Shown here: positions 37,579 to 46,391 of the stretch, piece by piece
Layout: the number at the start of each line of letters is the position of its first letter
Position numbering within the stretch: the first letter of the stretch is position 1
NCBI RefSeq assembly: GCF_001185345.1
Contig: NZ_KQ236743.1
Location: 997,954 to 1,061,953 of the forward strand
Direction of reading: 5' to 3'
Length of the DNA: 64,000 nucleotides
Source of the DNA: Dorea sp. D27
GTDB taxonomy: Bacteria > Bacillota > Clostridia > Lachnospirales > Lachnospiraceae
Position numbers and translations under genes: made by a program
Notes under the pieces: generated by a model
The model's input: only the letters and a program-made list of their open reading frames with translations
The model's database searches: none
Told to the model about the DNA's origin: nothing

Positions 37579-37792
37579 TCTGGTGATGTGGCTGCGGGAA
37601 TGGAAACGGATGACCTCCTTTGCTGCAAAATACAAAAGAAGCCTACTAAGCCAAATGGTGTGCATAACATAAATATCCGCCATATCTGTGTTTTGATATG
37701 GCGGATACCTATCGTCTTATTTTAGATATTTTACTTGTCTACTTGACAAAGGGCTGATCACCATTGCCACACCTCTCCTTCGGCGTCTGCAT
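37579..37792 (-). other. gap between ABC ATPase gene and baiJ promoter
   Basis: No gene was recognised here. A minus-strand 50-codon frame with an ATG near 37664 runs into the baiJ promoter but has no known motif. Another tiny frame follows GGAGAGG near 37765. A perfect hairpin at 37674-37707 is the probable terminator of the upstream operon. The short frames might be relics, but nothing proves it. Confidence 0.4.
37674..37707 (-). terminator. hairpin terminator of the Bce-type operon
   Basis: Perfect 13-bp arms TATCCGCCATATC (37674-37686) and its complement (37695-37707) with an 8-base loop. On the minus strand it is followed by an A/T-rich stretch (TATTTATG), a modest T-tract. Confidence 0.7.
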
Positions 37793-38467
37793 TTACTTAA
37801 ACCTGTCCGTAAGCTTCCCGTCCTCCAGATAGAGAATGCGGTCGCTCTGCAGAGCTATGCTTTCATCGTGGGTGATTACAATAAGCGTCTGCCGGTATTT
37901 CCGGTTTGATTCTTTCAGCAGCGAGATGATATCCGCGCTGTTTTTCCTGTCCAGGTTTCCCGTAGGTTCATCTGCAAGGACAAGTGCGGGATGCGTGATG
38001 AGCGCCCGTCCTATAGATACACGCTGCTGCTGTCCGCCGGACAGCTGGCTCGGAAGGTGATGCAGCCTTTCCGAAAGTCCGAGCGTTTCTACCAATTCCT
38101 CCAGATAGGCTGAATCCGGCTTCTGACCGTCGAGCAGCAGGGGCAGCATAATATTCTCCTGTACATCCAGGATGGGAATCAGATTGTAAAACTGATATAT
38201 GAGTCCTACCTGCCTTCTTCGGAAAATCGACAATTTTGATTCATCCATACTGCCAAGGTCTGCTCCTTCCACGCAGATTTTGCCGGATGTGGGGACATCC
38301 ACACCTCCAAGCATGTGAAGGAGCGTAGATTTTCCGGAACCGGATGGCCCTACGACAGCGACGAACTCCCCCTTGTCCACTGTAAAGGACACATTGTCCA
38401 GTGCTTTGACTTCATTATCACCTGTCCCGTATATTTTGCTTACATTTTCTACTTTAAGCAGTTCCAT
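37793..38467 (-). CDS. ABC transporter ATPase, BceA/MacB type
   Basis: A 225-residue ATPase of the lipoprotein/peptide group (BceA, LolD, MacB). It has Walker A GPSGSGKST, signature LSGGQQQRVSIGRAL, Walker B LVLADEPTGNLD and VITHDE. The start at 38467 has AGGAGG 7 bases upstream; a GTG at 38473 is less likely. It pairs with the FtsX-type permease and the sensor/regulator genes upstream, an arrangement used for detoxifying cell-wall-active peptides such as bacitracin. Confidence 0.9.
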   Translation of the reverse strand: MELLKVENVSKIYGTGDNEVKALDNVSFTVDKGEFVAVVGPSGSGKSTLLHMLGGVDVPTSGKICVEGADLGSMDESKLSIFRRRQVGLIYQFYNLIPILDVQENIMLPLLLDGQKPDSAYLEELVETLGLSERLHHLPSQLSGGQQQRVSIGRALITHPALVLADEPTGNLDRKNSADIISLLKESNRKYRQTLIVITHDESIALQSDRILYLEDGKLTDRFK

Positions 38468-38478
38468 AAACACCCCTC

Positions 38479-40677
38479 CTATACCGTTTCTTCTTTGATT
38501 ATGTCAATAAGCTGTATTTTTTTAACATTTCTGAATGACAGATATACCGATAGCAGGATAAGCAGAAGGAAGGCCACCGTCTCCATCACGATAATCTGAT
38601 AAGGGAACATCGGTTCCACCGCCTGTTCTTTTCCCCATGACTGGAACAGTACAAAAGCCAGAGAAACACTGGCCGCAAGACCAGCCACATATGCACCGGC
38701 CGTGCATATGAGATTTTCCAGATAGAGCATCTTTGCTATCTGGCGCCTGCTCATGCCGACGGACAGCAGCACTGCAAATTCCCGCCGGCGCATCTGCGCG
38801 GCAGATGTAATGATTTTGATCATCTGGAATACACTTATCACTGTCAGAAAGATAAGGACTCCATAGACGAATAGATGTCTGAGAAGGGGGAAAGGCTCTG
38901 TAAGCGCCCCCATTATCTGAGCGGGATAGCTGTCGCACGTGTAATCGACCTGGGACCAGTCGAAATTGTCGATATCCATCCCACCTCCGTCAGACAGTCC
39001 GTACTTCTCTCCAATCTTTGCAGTCTCCTCCTGCATTTTTGCGGTTTCTCTTTCACGGGTCTGCAGAGCGTTCCACGTCGTATCATTGGAGAGGAAAGCG
39101 TAGGATGATGCTGCAAGCTTCAGACTGCGGTATATAGTGTTCCCTCGTTGTACTACGGCGGGAAACAACACATTATCAGGAAGCTCTGGCGCTTTGCTTT
39201 TTACTTTTATTGCCAGTCTGCGGTATGTGCCCGACCCATCCTTCGGAAAGTCTTTATTCTTTACAAGACGTTCCAGTGCCTGCTGTGTCGTATAGAAGTA
39301 TATCGTATTCGGCTCCTCGACAGGACTGTCTACATAGCACGGCGCTGTCTCCGTCGTAACCCCGAGCACCTGGAACTCCCACTTCACGAATTCATCCACC
39401 TGTTTTCCGTAGGATACATCTTCCGGGTACATCCACTGGCCGGCATCCGAGTATACGGACAAGAGGCCTTTTACCTGTTCTGAGAGCACGCTCCTGTACC
39501 TTGTAGTCCCGCCGGTTTTGACGACCGGATAGTCTTCGATGAGCACCGGAATCTTTCCATCCCCCACATCGCCGGGACCAGAAACTCCCGCTTTATCCAG
39601 ATAAGCGCGGAACCCGTCTTCATCCATGCCTATGACCACAAGATTCATGGCATATCCATGTTGTGTTTCCCCTTCTATGCCCCCTATCGTTATGGGATTT
39701 TTATAGGAAGTTCCCAATATATAGCTTCTATATTCTTTGAGCTTTGGATTGATGTCTTTCGCTTCAAAAAGTACGGTACCCATGTCCGCCCGTTCCTGGA
39801 TGGAATATTCTTCTATGCCAGGAAGGGTAACGGCCTCTGCGGTAAAATCCTCCCACGCGTCATTTCTTTTGTTATACGCTTCCTCCAGAACCATATCCGC
39901 GTTATCTTTCGGACGCCTGTCCCGGGCTTCGTAGCGGCCGTCCAGGTAATTCAAATAGATATATCCGTCCAGAAATAAGAGCATGGATATGATAAAGGAT
40001 ATCCCGGTAATGATATAACGTCTCTTAAAGAATATGATATTCTTCAGCGCAAGCTTCCCTTCTGTCCTGAAGAAGCGTTCCATCCAGCCGGGGAGCATAA
40101 CCGGCTTTTTGAAGCTTCTTTTATCCGTCACATTGCGTATGAAATCGATAACAGGTCTCTTGGCTGGATTTCCGATCGTTACGATACCTGTCAGCAGTAC
40201 GGCCGCACATTCGCACAGAAATATGAGCGCCAATACGCGCCAGGACACGACGGTGTCAAACGGGAAGATAAGGACCGACAGCAGCACGCCTGCCCCGATG
40301 CCGGTGGGGATAGCGGCGCCTCCCAGTATGACAGTCTCCATAAACGCAATCTTCCTTCTCTGGAACGGTGTCGCCCCTACACTGGCCAGAATGCCGAGAT
40401 AGCGTCCTCTGTCCCTGAATGACATAATGAGCATATTGTACAGAAATATTACGAGGACGGCCAGTACGACCGCCATCATGCCAGATGCGGCACTGAGCAG
40501 CGGCTTTACATCTTCCCGCGCCACATCTGCCGCTTCCAGCTTCTGCATGAAGGATGTCAGGAAGACGGAAAGCATTGTAAGCAGTACGGTAGCCGTCCAA
40601 ATACCTGCGGCTGTTGCCAAGGTCCGTTTTTTGTTTTGTTTCAGATGGCGGATAGTCAATATCTGGATGATATCCAT
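38479..40677 (-). CDS. FtsX-family ABC permease, BceB type
   Basis: A 732-residue permease with about ten membrane helices: one near the N-terminus, three around residues 60-165, two near 195-240 that flank a large ~330-residue outside domain, and three FtsX-type helices at the C-terminus. A large outside domain in mid-protein is the BceB plan for binding peptide antibiotics. The gene is 92 bp downstream of the sensor kinase gene, and that gap holds phased GTGACA half-sites. Confidence 0.88.
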   Translation of the reverse strand: MDIIQILTIRHLKQNKKRTLATAAGIWTATVLLTMLSVFLTSFMQKLEAADVAREDVKPLLSAASGMMAVVLAVLVIFLYNMLIMSFRDRGRYLGILASVGATPFQRRKIAFMETVILGGAAIPTGIGAGVLLSVLIFPFDTVVSWRVLALIFLCECAAVLLTGIVTIGNPAKRPVIDFIRNVTDKRSFKKPVMLPGWMERFFRTEGKLALKNIIFFKRRYIITGISFIISMLLFLDGYIYLNYLDGRYEARDRRPKDNADMVLEEAYNKRNDAWEDFTAEAVTLPGIEEYSIQERADMGTVLFEAKDINPKLKEYRSYILGTSYKNPITIGGIEGETQHGYAMNLVVIGMDEDGFRAYLDKAGVSGPGDVGDGKIPVLIEDYPVVKTGGTTRYRSVLSEQVKGLLSVYSDAGQWMYPEDVSYGKQVDEFVKWEFQVLGVTTETAPCYVDSPVEEPNTIYFYTTQQALERLVKNKDFPKDGSGTYRRLAIKVKSKAPELPDNVLFPAVVQRGNTIYRSLKLAASSYAFLSNDTTWNALQTRERETAKMQEETAKIGEKYGLSDGGGMDIDNFDWSQVDYTCDSYPAQIMGALTEPFPLLRHLFVYGVLIFLTVISVFQMIKIITSAAQMRRREFAVLLSVGMSRRQIAKMLYLENLICTAGAYVAGLAASVSLAFVLFQSWGKEQAVEPMFPYQIIVMETVAFLLLILLSVYLSFRNVKKIQLIDIIKEETV

Positions 40678-40734
40678 AAGATGCCTCCTTCCTTACAGCG
40701 TTCTTTCGCTATAATTCCAGTATATACAGGGAAG

Positions 40735-40773
40735 GTGACAGCGAAGTGACAGATAAGGTGACAAAATTGTCAC
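40735..40773 (-). promoter_or_regulatory. phased GTGACA operator upstream of the permease gene
   Basis: Three direct GTGACA half-sites at 40735-40740, 40746-40751 and 40758-40763 are spaced 11-12 bp, about one helical turn. The last forms a palindrome GTGACA-AAAT-TGTCAC with 40768-40773. This resembles the inverted-repeat sites of BceR-type regulators, so the neighbouring response regulator probably binds here to activate the permease-ATPase operon. Confidence 0.65.
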
Positions 40774-41771
40774 ATATTGCAATGGTAGAACTTGATTTTA
40801 AAAAGAGTACCTCTTCCATAATCTGATTCAATCTCAATCGTTCCGTCCTGCGCGGTAATCAGCTGCTTTGCCAGGGCAAGTCCGATACCCACGCTGTCCG
40901 GAGAAGCATTTGCACCTTTGTAGAAGCGCTCAAATACATGCGGCTTATCCTTTTCGCTGATGCCGCCACCCTCATCTCGTATTAGAATACCGGTATAGAT
41001 GGGATTCTCCCTGACACCAATCGTGATAGTTCCGCCACATGGAGTGTGCTCCATACAGTTCTTCAGTATATTGGATACTGCCTCGCAGCTCCAGTGCAAG
41101 TCTCCCTGGAACACAGCCGCAGGTGCATCCGGAACCGCCAGACGCTGACCACGCAGTTCCATCGGTATGAGAAGATGTTCCGATGCCTGACGTATCAGGT
41201 CCGCTGCCTTTACCGTTTCCTTCTTCAGCGTGATAGATCCCGCGTCAATCCGTGACATTGTAAGCATTGCGGACAGCAGCCATTCCATGCGGGACAGCTG
41301 GGTATGGAGGGATCGTGTGAATTCCAGACGCTTCTGCGGCGGCAGTGCTTCGTCTTTCAGCAGATCGATCATCACATTCATGGATGTCATCGGTGTCTTA
41401 AGCTGATGGGAGATGTCCGATATCGTGTCAGCGAGGAACTGCCTGTCCTGATGCAGTAGTTCTGCCTGAGAATGGCACTTGGTGAGCAGTTTATAGAGCT
41501 CGCTTTTCAGCACGCTCAATTCTCCTTCCAACTGGTCAGGCACCTCAAGCGGAAGCATGTGCTTCTGCGCCTTCCGCAGGAATTCCGACAGCTTTCTAAG
41601 CTTCCCATAACGGTAGCGTGAAAAGGCTGAGAAGCAGGCAGTATACAGCAGGCCGTCCACAAGCACGACATACACGCCCAAAGCCGGAACGCGCATGCAT
41701 ACTGCAGCAGATAAGCCGGAAAGGATTAGGATAAATAAAACGGAATATAAGATTTCCCTGTTCTTAAACAT
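40770..41771 (-). CDS. sensor histidine kinase, BceS-like intramembrane type
   Basis: A 333-residue kinase with two N-terminal helices (about 8-27 and 31-50) separated by a few residues, so it has almost no outside sensor domain. The HisKA site is ISHQLKTPMTS, followed by N-box NCMEHTP, DEGGGIS and GIGLALAKQL. Kinases of this BceS type sense through their ABC transporter partner. It overlaps the response regulator gene by 8 bp. Confidence 0.9.
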   Translation of the reverse strand: MFKNREILYSVLFILILSGLSAAVCMRVPALGVYVVLVDGLLYTACFSAFSRYRYGKLRKLSEFLRKAQKHMLPLEVPDQLEGELSVLKSELYKLLTKCHSQAELLHQDRQFLADTISDISHQLKTPMTSMNVMIDLLKDEALPPQKRLEFTRSLHTQLSRMEWLLSAMLTMSRIDAGSITLKKETVKAADLIRQASEHLLIPMELRGQRLAVPDAPAAVFQGDLHWSCEAVSNILKNCMEHTPCGGTITIGVRENPIYTGILIRDEGGGISEKDKPHVFERFYKGANASPDSVGIGLALAKQLITAQDGTIEIESDYGRGTLFKIKFYHCNM

Positions 41772-42465
41772 GTGATTCTCCTATCGTATAGCCAAGTCCG
41801 CGCACTGTCTGTATGAGACCAGGATGGCCCGGCTGTATCTCCAGCTTATCCCTCAGCCTCTTGATGTACACGGTCAGCGTATTGTCGTTCACATACTCCC
41901 CTGCGATGTCATAGATATGGGAAAGCAGCTGCTCTCTTGTGACGACCTGCCCTTCGTGGCGGATAAGGTAAAGAAGAAGCTTGTATTCCAGAGCACTGAG
42001 GCAGATTTCTTCCCCCCGGCAGTATACCTTGCCTTCGTCCGTAAGAACCTTGATATCCCCTGCATGGTAGACCGGCACGGATCCGCTGACCTGACGGCCG
42101 TCATACCTGCGCAATACACTGCGTATACGTGATATGAGTTCCCGGATCCTGAATGGCTTCACGATGTAATCATCCGCCCCGATATCCAGACCCATGACGA
42201 CATTGGCCTCTTCGTCACAGGCCGTCAGAAAAATAACCGGTACATTGTGGTATCTCTTGACTTTTCTGCACAAATCATAACCGGTCCCATCCGGCAGCAT
42301 GACATCAAGCAGATACAGGCCGATATCCCTCTTTCCGAGATATGGCAGCGCCTCTGACATGCTGCCGGCATGTATGAGCCGGAATTCTTCTTTTTCAAGC
42401 GTATAGGCAACTGCATCGGCAATCGCCCTGTCATCTTCTACGATTAATATATTCGTCTTCTCCAT
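41764..42465 (-). CDS. OmpR-type response regulator, BceR-like
   Basis: A 233-residue response regulator with a receiver (phosphorylated Asp in LYLLDVMLPDGTGYDL) and an OmpR winged helix ending DKLEIQPGHPGLIQTVRGLGYTI-like residues. I start at 42465 because GAGAGG lies 8 bases upstream and MEKTNILIVEDD is the natural N-terminus; an open frame extends to 42744 but would add ~90 non-homologous residues. It is first in the Bce-type operon and divergent from the ttcA-like gene. Confidence 0.92.
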   Translation of the reverse strand: MEKTNILIVEDDRAIADAVAYTLEKEEFRLIHAGSMSEALPYLGKRDIGLYLLDVMLPDGTGYDLCRKVKRYHNVPVIFLTACDEEANVVMGLDIGADDYIVKPFRIRELISRIRSVLRRYDGRQVSGSVPVYHAGDIKVLTDEGKVYCRGEEICLSALEYKLLLYLIRHEGQVVTREQLLSHIYDIAGEYVNDNTLTVYIKRLRDKLEIQPGHPGLIQTVRGLGYTIGESHV

Positions 42466-42629
42466 CCCATCAACCTCTCGTTTCATTTTACATGATAGTG
42501 CATCCCGAGTCAAATATCCCGCTGCAGGCAACGGAGAATCAAGCTTGTAATATCTCCGGAAATGAGATAATATTAGCAGGTACGGAAGAAATGCTGATAA
42601 AGAGATGCACAGAAAGGAATTATTGACAT

Positions 42630-43364
42630 ATGAAACTACAGCAATTGTTGAGCTATACGCGGAAGGCGGTCGAGGAGTACGGAATGATTGAGGAAGGGGA
42701 TCATATCGCGGTCGGCATATCCGGCGGCAAGGACAGTCTGACACTGCTGTACGCGCTGCACGGCCTCAGACGATTTTATCCGAAGAAGTTTGAACTGAGC
42801 GCGGTGACGGTAGACCTTGGATACAGCGAGTGTGATTTCACCCCGGTCATCGGGCTGTGTGAAAGCCTCGAAGTCCCTTACAATATCGTCAAGACAGATA
42901 TTGCCCATATTCTTTTTGAAGAACGCAGGGAAAGCAATCCTTGCTCGCTCTGCGCAAAGATGAGGAAAGGGGCCCTGAACCAGGCAGTCAAGGAGATGGG
43001 ATGTAATAAGGTGGCCTATGCACACCATAAGGATGACATTATTGAGACGATGCTGCTCTCTCTTTTATTTGAAGGCAGATTCTACTCCTTTTCGCCACGG
43101 ACATATCTGGACCGTATGGATCTTACTGTCATACGGCCTGTCATGTATGTGGACGAGGCAGATATCATAGGTTTTAAAAACAAATATGACCTGCCGGTAG
43201 TAGCGAGCAGATGCCCCATAGACGGTTATACGAAACGGCAGTATGCGAAAGAACTTGTCAAGCAGCTGAATACAGAACATCCCGGGGCAAAGCAGCGGAT
43301 GTTTACCGCTATTTTAAATGGCAGCATAAAGGGATGGCCGGAACGAATCCTGCACACAAGGTGA
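42630..43364 (+). CDS. TtcA-like PP-loop ATPase (tRNA thiolation family)
   Basis: A 244-residue protein with the PP-loop SGGKDS, the CSLCAKMRKG CxxC motif and a further cysteine in SRCPIDG. This is the TtcA group of tRNA 2-thiocytidine synthases and relatives, which often hold a 4Fe-4S cluster on those cysteines. It is shorter than E. coli TtcA. The exact tRNA target is uncertain. The gene stands alone, ends in a long palindrome, and is divergent from the response regulator. Confidence 0.82.
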   Translation: MKLQQLLSYTRKAVEEYGMIEEGDHIAVGISGGKDSLTLLYALHGLRRFYPKKFELSAVTVDLGYSECDFTPVIGLCESLEVPYNIVKTDIAHILFEERRESNPCSLCAKMRKGALNQAVKEMGCNKVAYAHHKDDIIETMLLSLLFEGRFYSFSPRTYLDRMDLTVIRPVMYVDEADIIGFKNKYDLPVVASRCPIDGYTKRQYAKELVKQLNTEHPGAKQRMFTAILNGSIKGWPERILHTR

Positions 43365-43401
43365 CCGGCTTAACCCGACCAGCTGTTTTTTCATATGATT
43401 A

Positions 43402-43445
43402 CAGATAACGGGAGGGAAGCAGGCCTGCTTCCCTCCCGTTATCTG
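43402..43445. terminator. 44-bp perfect palindrome between convergent genes
   Basis: The two 22-base halves (43402-43423 and 43424-43445) are exact reverse complements with no spacer at the centre (GCAGGCCTGC). It separates the convergent ttcA-like and cytidylate-kinase-like genes and probably acts as a bidirectional terminator, although T-runs are weak on both sides. Confidence 0.75.
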
Positions 43446-43466
43446 CTCTATGCTTAACCTATCCGG

Positions 43467-44114
43467 TTAAAGTTTCCTGTCCACCCCTTTTTCTTTCAGC
43501 CGCACCAGGCTTTTGATGGCTTCGGCAGTACCTTCGATGCCGAGCACGGAACTGTCGAGACATATGTTGTAGCTTTCTGCGTCAGCCCATTTTTTGTTCG
43601 TGTAGTAGTTATAGTAGCTTGCGCGCTTCTTATCCGTCTTCTGGCACATATCTTTCGCCTTCGCATCCGTCAGCTCATAGATACGCGCGATACGCCTTGT
43701 ACGTGCATCCAGGCTGGCGTGGATAAATACGGTCAGCACATTTTCGTATTCCTGGAGCGCATAGTCTGCACATCTGCCCACGAGAATGCAGGGACCTTCA
43801 TCAGCTATCTTCTTGATCGCATCGAACTGCGCCAGAAACACCTTGTGGTTGATAGGCATATCTGTATAGCTTCCGCTGGAATATCCAAGAGAATACGTAT
43901 CCATGACAAGCGAATACAAAAAACTGTTGGTCGGTTTCTCATCATGTGTCTCAAAGAGCTCCTGGCATATGCCGCTCTCTTTCGCTGCTCTGTCAAGCAT
44001 CTCCTTATCATAGAGTTTAATTCCCAGGTCATTAGCGACCTTATAGCCGATTTCACGCCCTGCGCTTCCGAACTGTCTTCCTATCGTAATAATTGTATTA
44101 GTCTTTTCAGCCAT
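43467..44114 (-). CDS. cytidylate kinase-like family protein
   Basis: A 215-residue P-loop protein beginning ITIGRQFGSAGREIG, the signature of the cytidylate-kinase-like family, which differs from true Cmk. It also has KLYDKEML, CILVGRCADY and a helical C-terminal half. The nucleotide substrate is not known for most members. The ATG at 44114 has AAGGAG 9 bases upstream; an in-frame extension to 44156 is possible but poorly supported. Confidence 0.82.
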   Translation of the reverse strand: MAEKTNTIITIGRQFGSAGREIGYKVANDLGIKLYDKEMLDRAAKESGICQELFETHDEKPTNSFLYSLVMDTYSLGYSSGSYTDMPINHKVFLAQFDAIKKIADEGPCILVGRCADYALQEYENVLTVFIHASLDARTRRIARIYELTDAKAKDMCQKTDKKRASYYNYYTNKKWADAESYNICLDSSVLGIEGTAEAIKSLVRLKEKGVDRKL

Positions 44115-44194
44115 GCAATCACACTCCTTTGTAAGTATGCCTATATTATATAACAATATATCTCAAATGTACACAATTTTCCGAAAATATTACA

Positions 44195-45109
44195 CTAAAT
44201 ATCCCTTAGCCGGTCTAACAATTCCACAAAATATTGTGGGAGAGGCGCTTCAACTTCCAGATACCCGCCGGTGCGTGGATGGACGATTCCAAGCGTCTTC
44301 GCATGCAGCGTCTGCCCCTGCAGGCCCGGAAAAGGACATTTCCGCGGCCCGTATACTACGTCGCCGACAAGGGGGTGGCCTATGCTCGACATATGGACAC
44401 GAATCTGATGTGTCCGGCCTGTTTCCAGTTCACACTGAATATAACTATATTCTCCAAAGCGCTCCAGCACCTTATAGTGTGTCACGGCTCTTCTGCTGTT
44501 TTTTGCATGGGTACTCATCTTCTTTCGGTCCGTGGGGTGCCGTCCGATAGGAGCGTCGATGGTGCCGCTCACCTCCCTGAAGCCCCCGTGCACGACTGCT
44601 TCATAGACACGGCGTATGCTGTGCTCCTTCAGCTGTTCTGACAGCGACTGGTGTGCCGTATCGTTCTTGCACACGACGAGGGAACCTGTCGTGTCCATAT
44701 CTATCCTGTGTACAATACCTGGGCGCATCATACCGTTGATACCGGAAAGCTCCTGCCCGCAGTGGAACATGAGCGCATTGACGAGCGTTCCGCGGTAATG
44801 TCCAGGAGCAGGGTGTACGACCATCTGCTTCGGTTTGTTTATGACGATGATATCCGCATCCTCGTACAGAATATCAAGCGGGATGTCCTCCGGGAGTATA
44901 TCGGGCTCCGTGGCAGTTGGTATGCTGACTTCAACCATATCACCACAAGAAAGCCTGTAATTGACTTTTACAGGCTTATTGTTCACTAATATATGATTAT
45001 CCTTGATCAGCTTCTGTATATAGGAACGAGACCTGTCGGCAAGCTCGTCTGTAAGGTAGCGGTCTATCCGGTCCCCCTCATCATTTTCGACGGTGAAAAA
45101 TTCGCTCAA
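44195..45109 (-). CDS. rluD: 23S rRNA pseudouridine synthase, RluD type
   Basis: A 304-residue RluA/RluD-family enzyme. The N-terminal S4 domain begins RIDRYLTDELADRSRSYIQ. The catalytic Asp is in PGIVHRIDMDTTG, and QCELETGRTHQIRVH is the family motif. The start is TTG at 45109 with AAGGAGG 6 bases upstream, overlapping lspA by 29 bp. The lspA-rluD pairing is common in Firmicutes. The target positions in rRNA are inferred from the family. Confidence 0.92.
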   Translation of the reverse strand: MSEFFTVENDEGDRIDRYLTDELADRSRSYIQKLIKDNHILVNNKPVKVNYRLSCGDMVEVSIPTATEPDILPEDIPLDILYEDADIIVINKPKQMVVHPAPGHYRGTLVNALMFHCGQELSGINGMMRPGIVHRIDMDTTGSLVVCKNDTAHQSLSEQLKEHSIRRVYEAVVHGGFREVSGTIDAPIGRHPTDRKKMSTHAKNSRRAVTHYKVLERFGEYSYIQCELETGRTHQIRVHMSSIGHPLVGDVVYGPRKCPFPGLQGQTLHAKTLGIVHPRTGGYLEVEAPLPQYFVELLDRLRDI

Positions 45110-45608
45110 AATCTTCCTCCTTATAGTAAAAGAACAGGAGCACGACTAACGCAAACGTAGATACGGTCACATAGATGTCGGCCACATTGAATATTGGAAA
45201 ATCAATCAGCTTAAAATAAAAGAAATCAACTACATAGTTGAGCCGCACCCTGTCGATACAGTTTCCAAACGCGCCGGCCACTATCATTACCGCGCAGATA
45301 CGGAGCGGCAGGAACCGTCGCTCCATAGGAACCTTAACGTAAAACCATATGACGACTGCACATATGACTGCCACGCTGATAAAAAAGAACATACGCTGAT
45401 CCTGAAACAGCCCGAAGGCAGCACCTCTGTTCTCAAGATATTCAAACTGGAATACCCCCTTCAGGAGTATAAATGGTTCTCCGCCCTTCAGTCTGGTTAT
45501 TGCCAGATGTTTTGTGAACTGGTCCAGCATCACACCGGCGGCCGCCGCGATGACAGCAGCCGCGTAATGCTTCATTCTGTTAGCTTCTTTCATATTGTTA
45601 TTGTCCAT
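45081..45608 (-). CDS. lspA: signal peptidase II (lipoprotein signal peptidase)
   Basis: LspA cuts signal peptides from prolipoproteins in the membrane. Four hydrophobic segments and the catalytic aspartates in GNCIDRVR and FNVADIYV are visible, plus the N-terminal DQFTKH and ENRGAAFG blocks. Starts at 45608 or 45623 are both possible; neither has a strong ribosome site. It lies between ylmH and rluD in the ylm cluster. Confidence 0.95.
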   Translation of the reverse strand: MDNNNMKEANRMKHYAAAVIAAAAGVMLDQFTKHLAITRLKGGEPFILLKGVFQFEYLENRGAAFGLFQDQRMFFFISVAVICAVVIWFYVKVPMERRFLPLRICAVMIVAGAFGNCIDRVRLNYVVDFFYFKLIDFPIFNVADIYVTVSTFALVVLLFFYYKEEDFERIFHRRK

Positions 45609-45627
45609 TCTTCCCCATGCCATCTCT

Positions 45628-46383
45628 CTATATATATTTGCGAACAGCTATCATATACCGGCCTTTTTTCGTCCGGGAAAGGATTCCTTCGTAAGCAAGC
45701 CTCCCCATGCCCCGTATGGATATACGGTCTGATTCCTTAATCTGACAGCCATTGCTCGTAATCAGCTTCCCGTTGACAAATACCTTGCCTCCTTCGATAT
45801 AGGAAGTCAGCTTGCTCCTCGACAGAGGATATGCGACAGACAGAACCGTGTCCAGCCTTATGGATGGTACAGTTCCTTTTAATTCTTCGTATCTGGGTAC
45901 ATAATCAAACTCCGCGGCGGTACACTGTTCCGCCAGTACGGTCGTATGACGGATTCTTGTCAGCTCATGCGTAATGTAGGCAGCCAGCTCTTCCTTCGCA
46001 AACAGCACGGCTCGGCCGTCGTCTGCCATGATGTCCCCTAACTTACAGCGTTCAATTCCAAGATTCATGAGTGCCCCCAGATAATCCCGGTGGGTCAGTT
46101 CCTCGGCGAACTTCCTGTTGACCGGCCTGATTTCAATGGCACTGACCGGATAGACATATTCATAATAAAGAGCATCAGGTAGAAATGCAACCATCTGACG
46201 CTCTGATAAACCATAGCCACCATATGTTTCGTAACGTGCAGGAAACATATCCTTTGGTGTTGTATGCAGTATATTCAACTCATTCAAATTTAGAAAATCA
46301 GAAAATGTAACAATACCGCGTGCAAAGGCCGTTTCCGACAGCTCGGCCAGCCTTTTCTGTAATAACTGTTCTTCCTTATTCAT
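45628..46383 (-). CDS. ylmH: S4-domain RNA-binding protein YlmH
   Basis: A 251-residue protein with an N-terminal YlmH domain and a C-terminal S4 RNA-binding domain (SKLTSYIEGGKVFVNGKLI). It lies directly after sepF, as in B. subtilis, and YlmH is reported to help rescue stalled ribosomes. It is 8 bp from sepF and is followed by lspA. Confidence 0.92.
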   Translation of the reverse strand: MNKEEQLLQKRLAELSETAFARGIVTFSDFLNLNELNILHTTPKDMFPARYETYGGYGLSERQMVAFLPDALYYEYVYPVSAIEIRPVNRKFAEELTHRDYLGALMNLGIERCKLGDIMADDGRAVLFAKEELAAYITHELTRIRHTTVLAEQCTAAEFDYVPRYEELKGTVPSIRLDTVLSVAYPLSRSKLTSYIEGGKVFVNGKLITSNGCQIKESDRISIRGMGRLAYEGILSRTKKGRYMIAVRKYI

Positions 46384-46391
46384 AACCTGTC

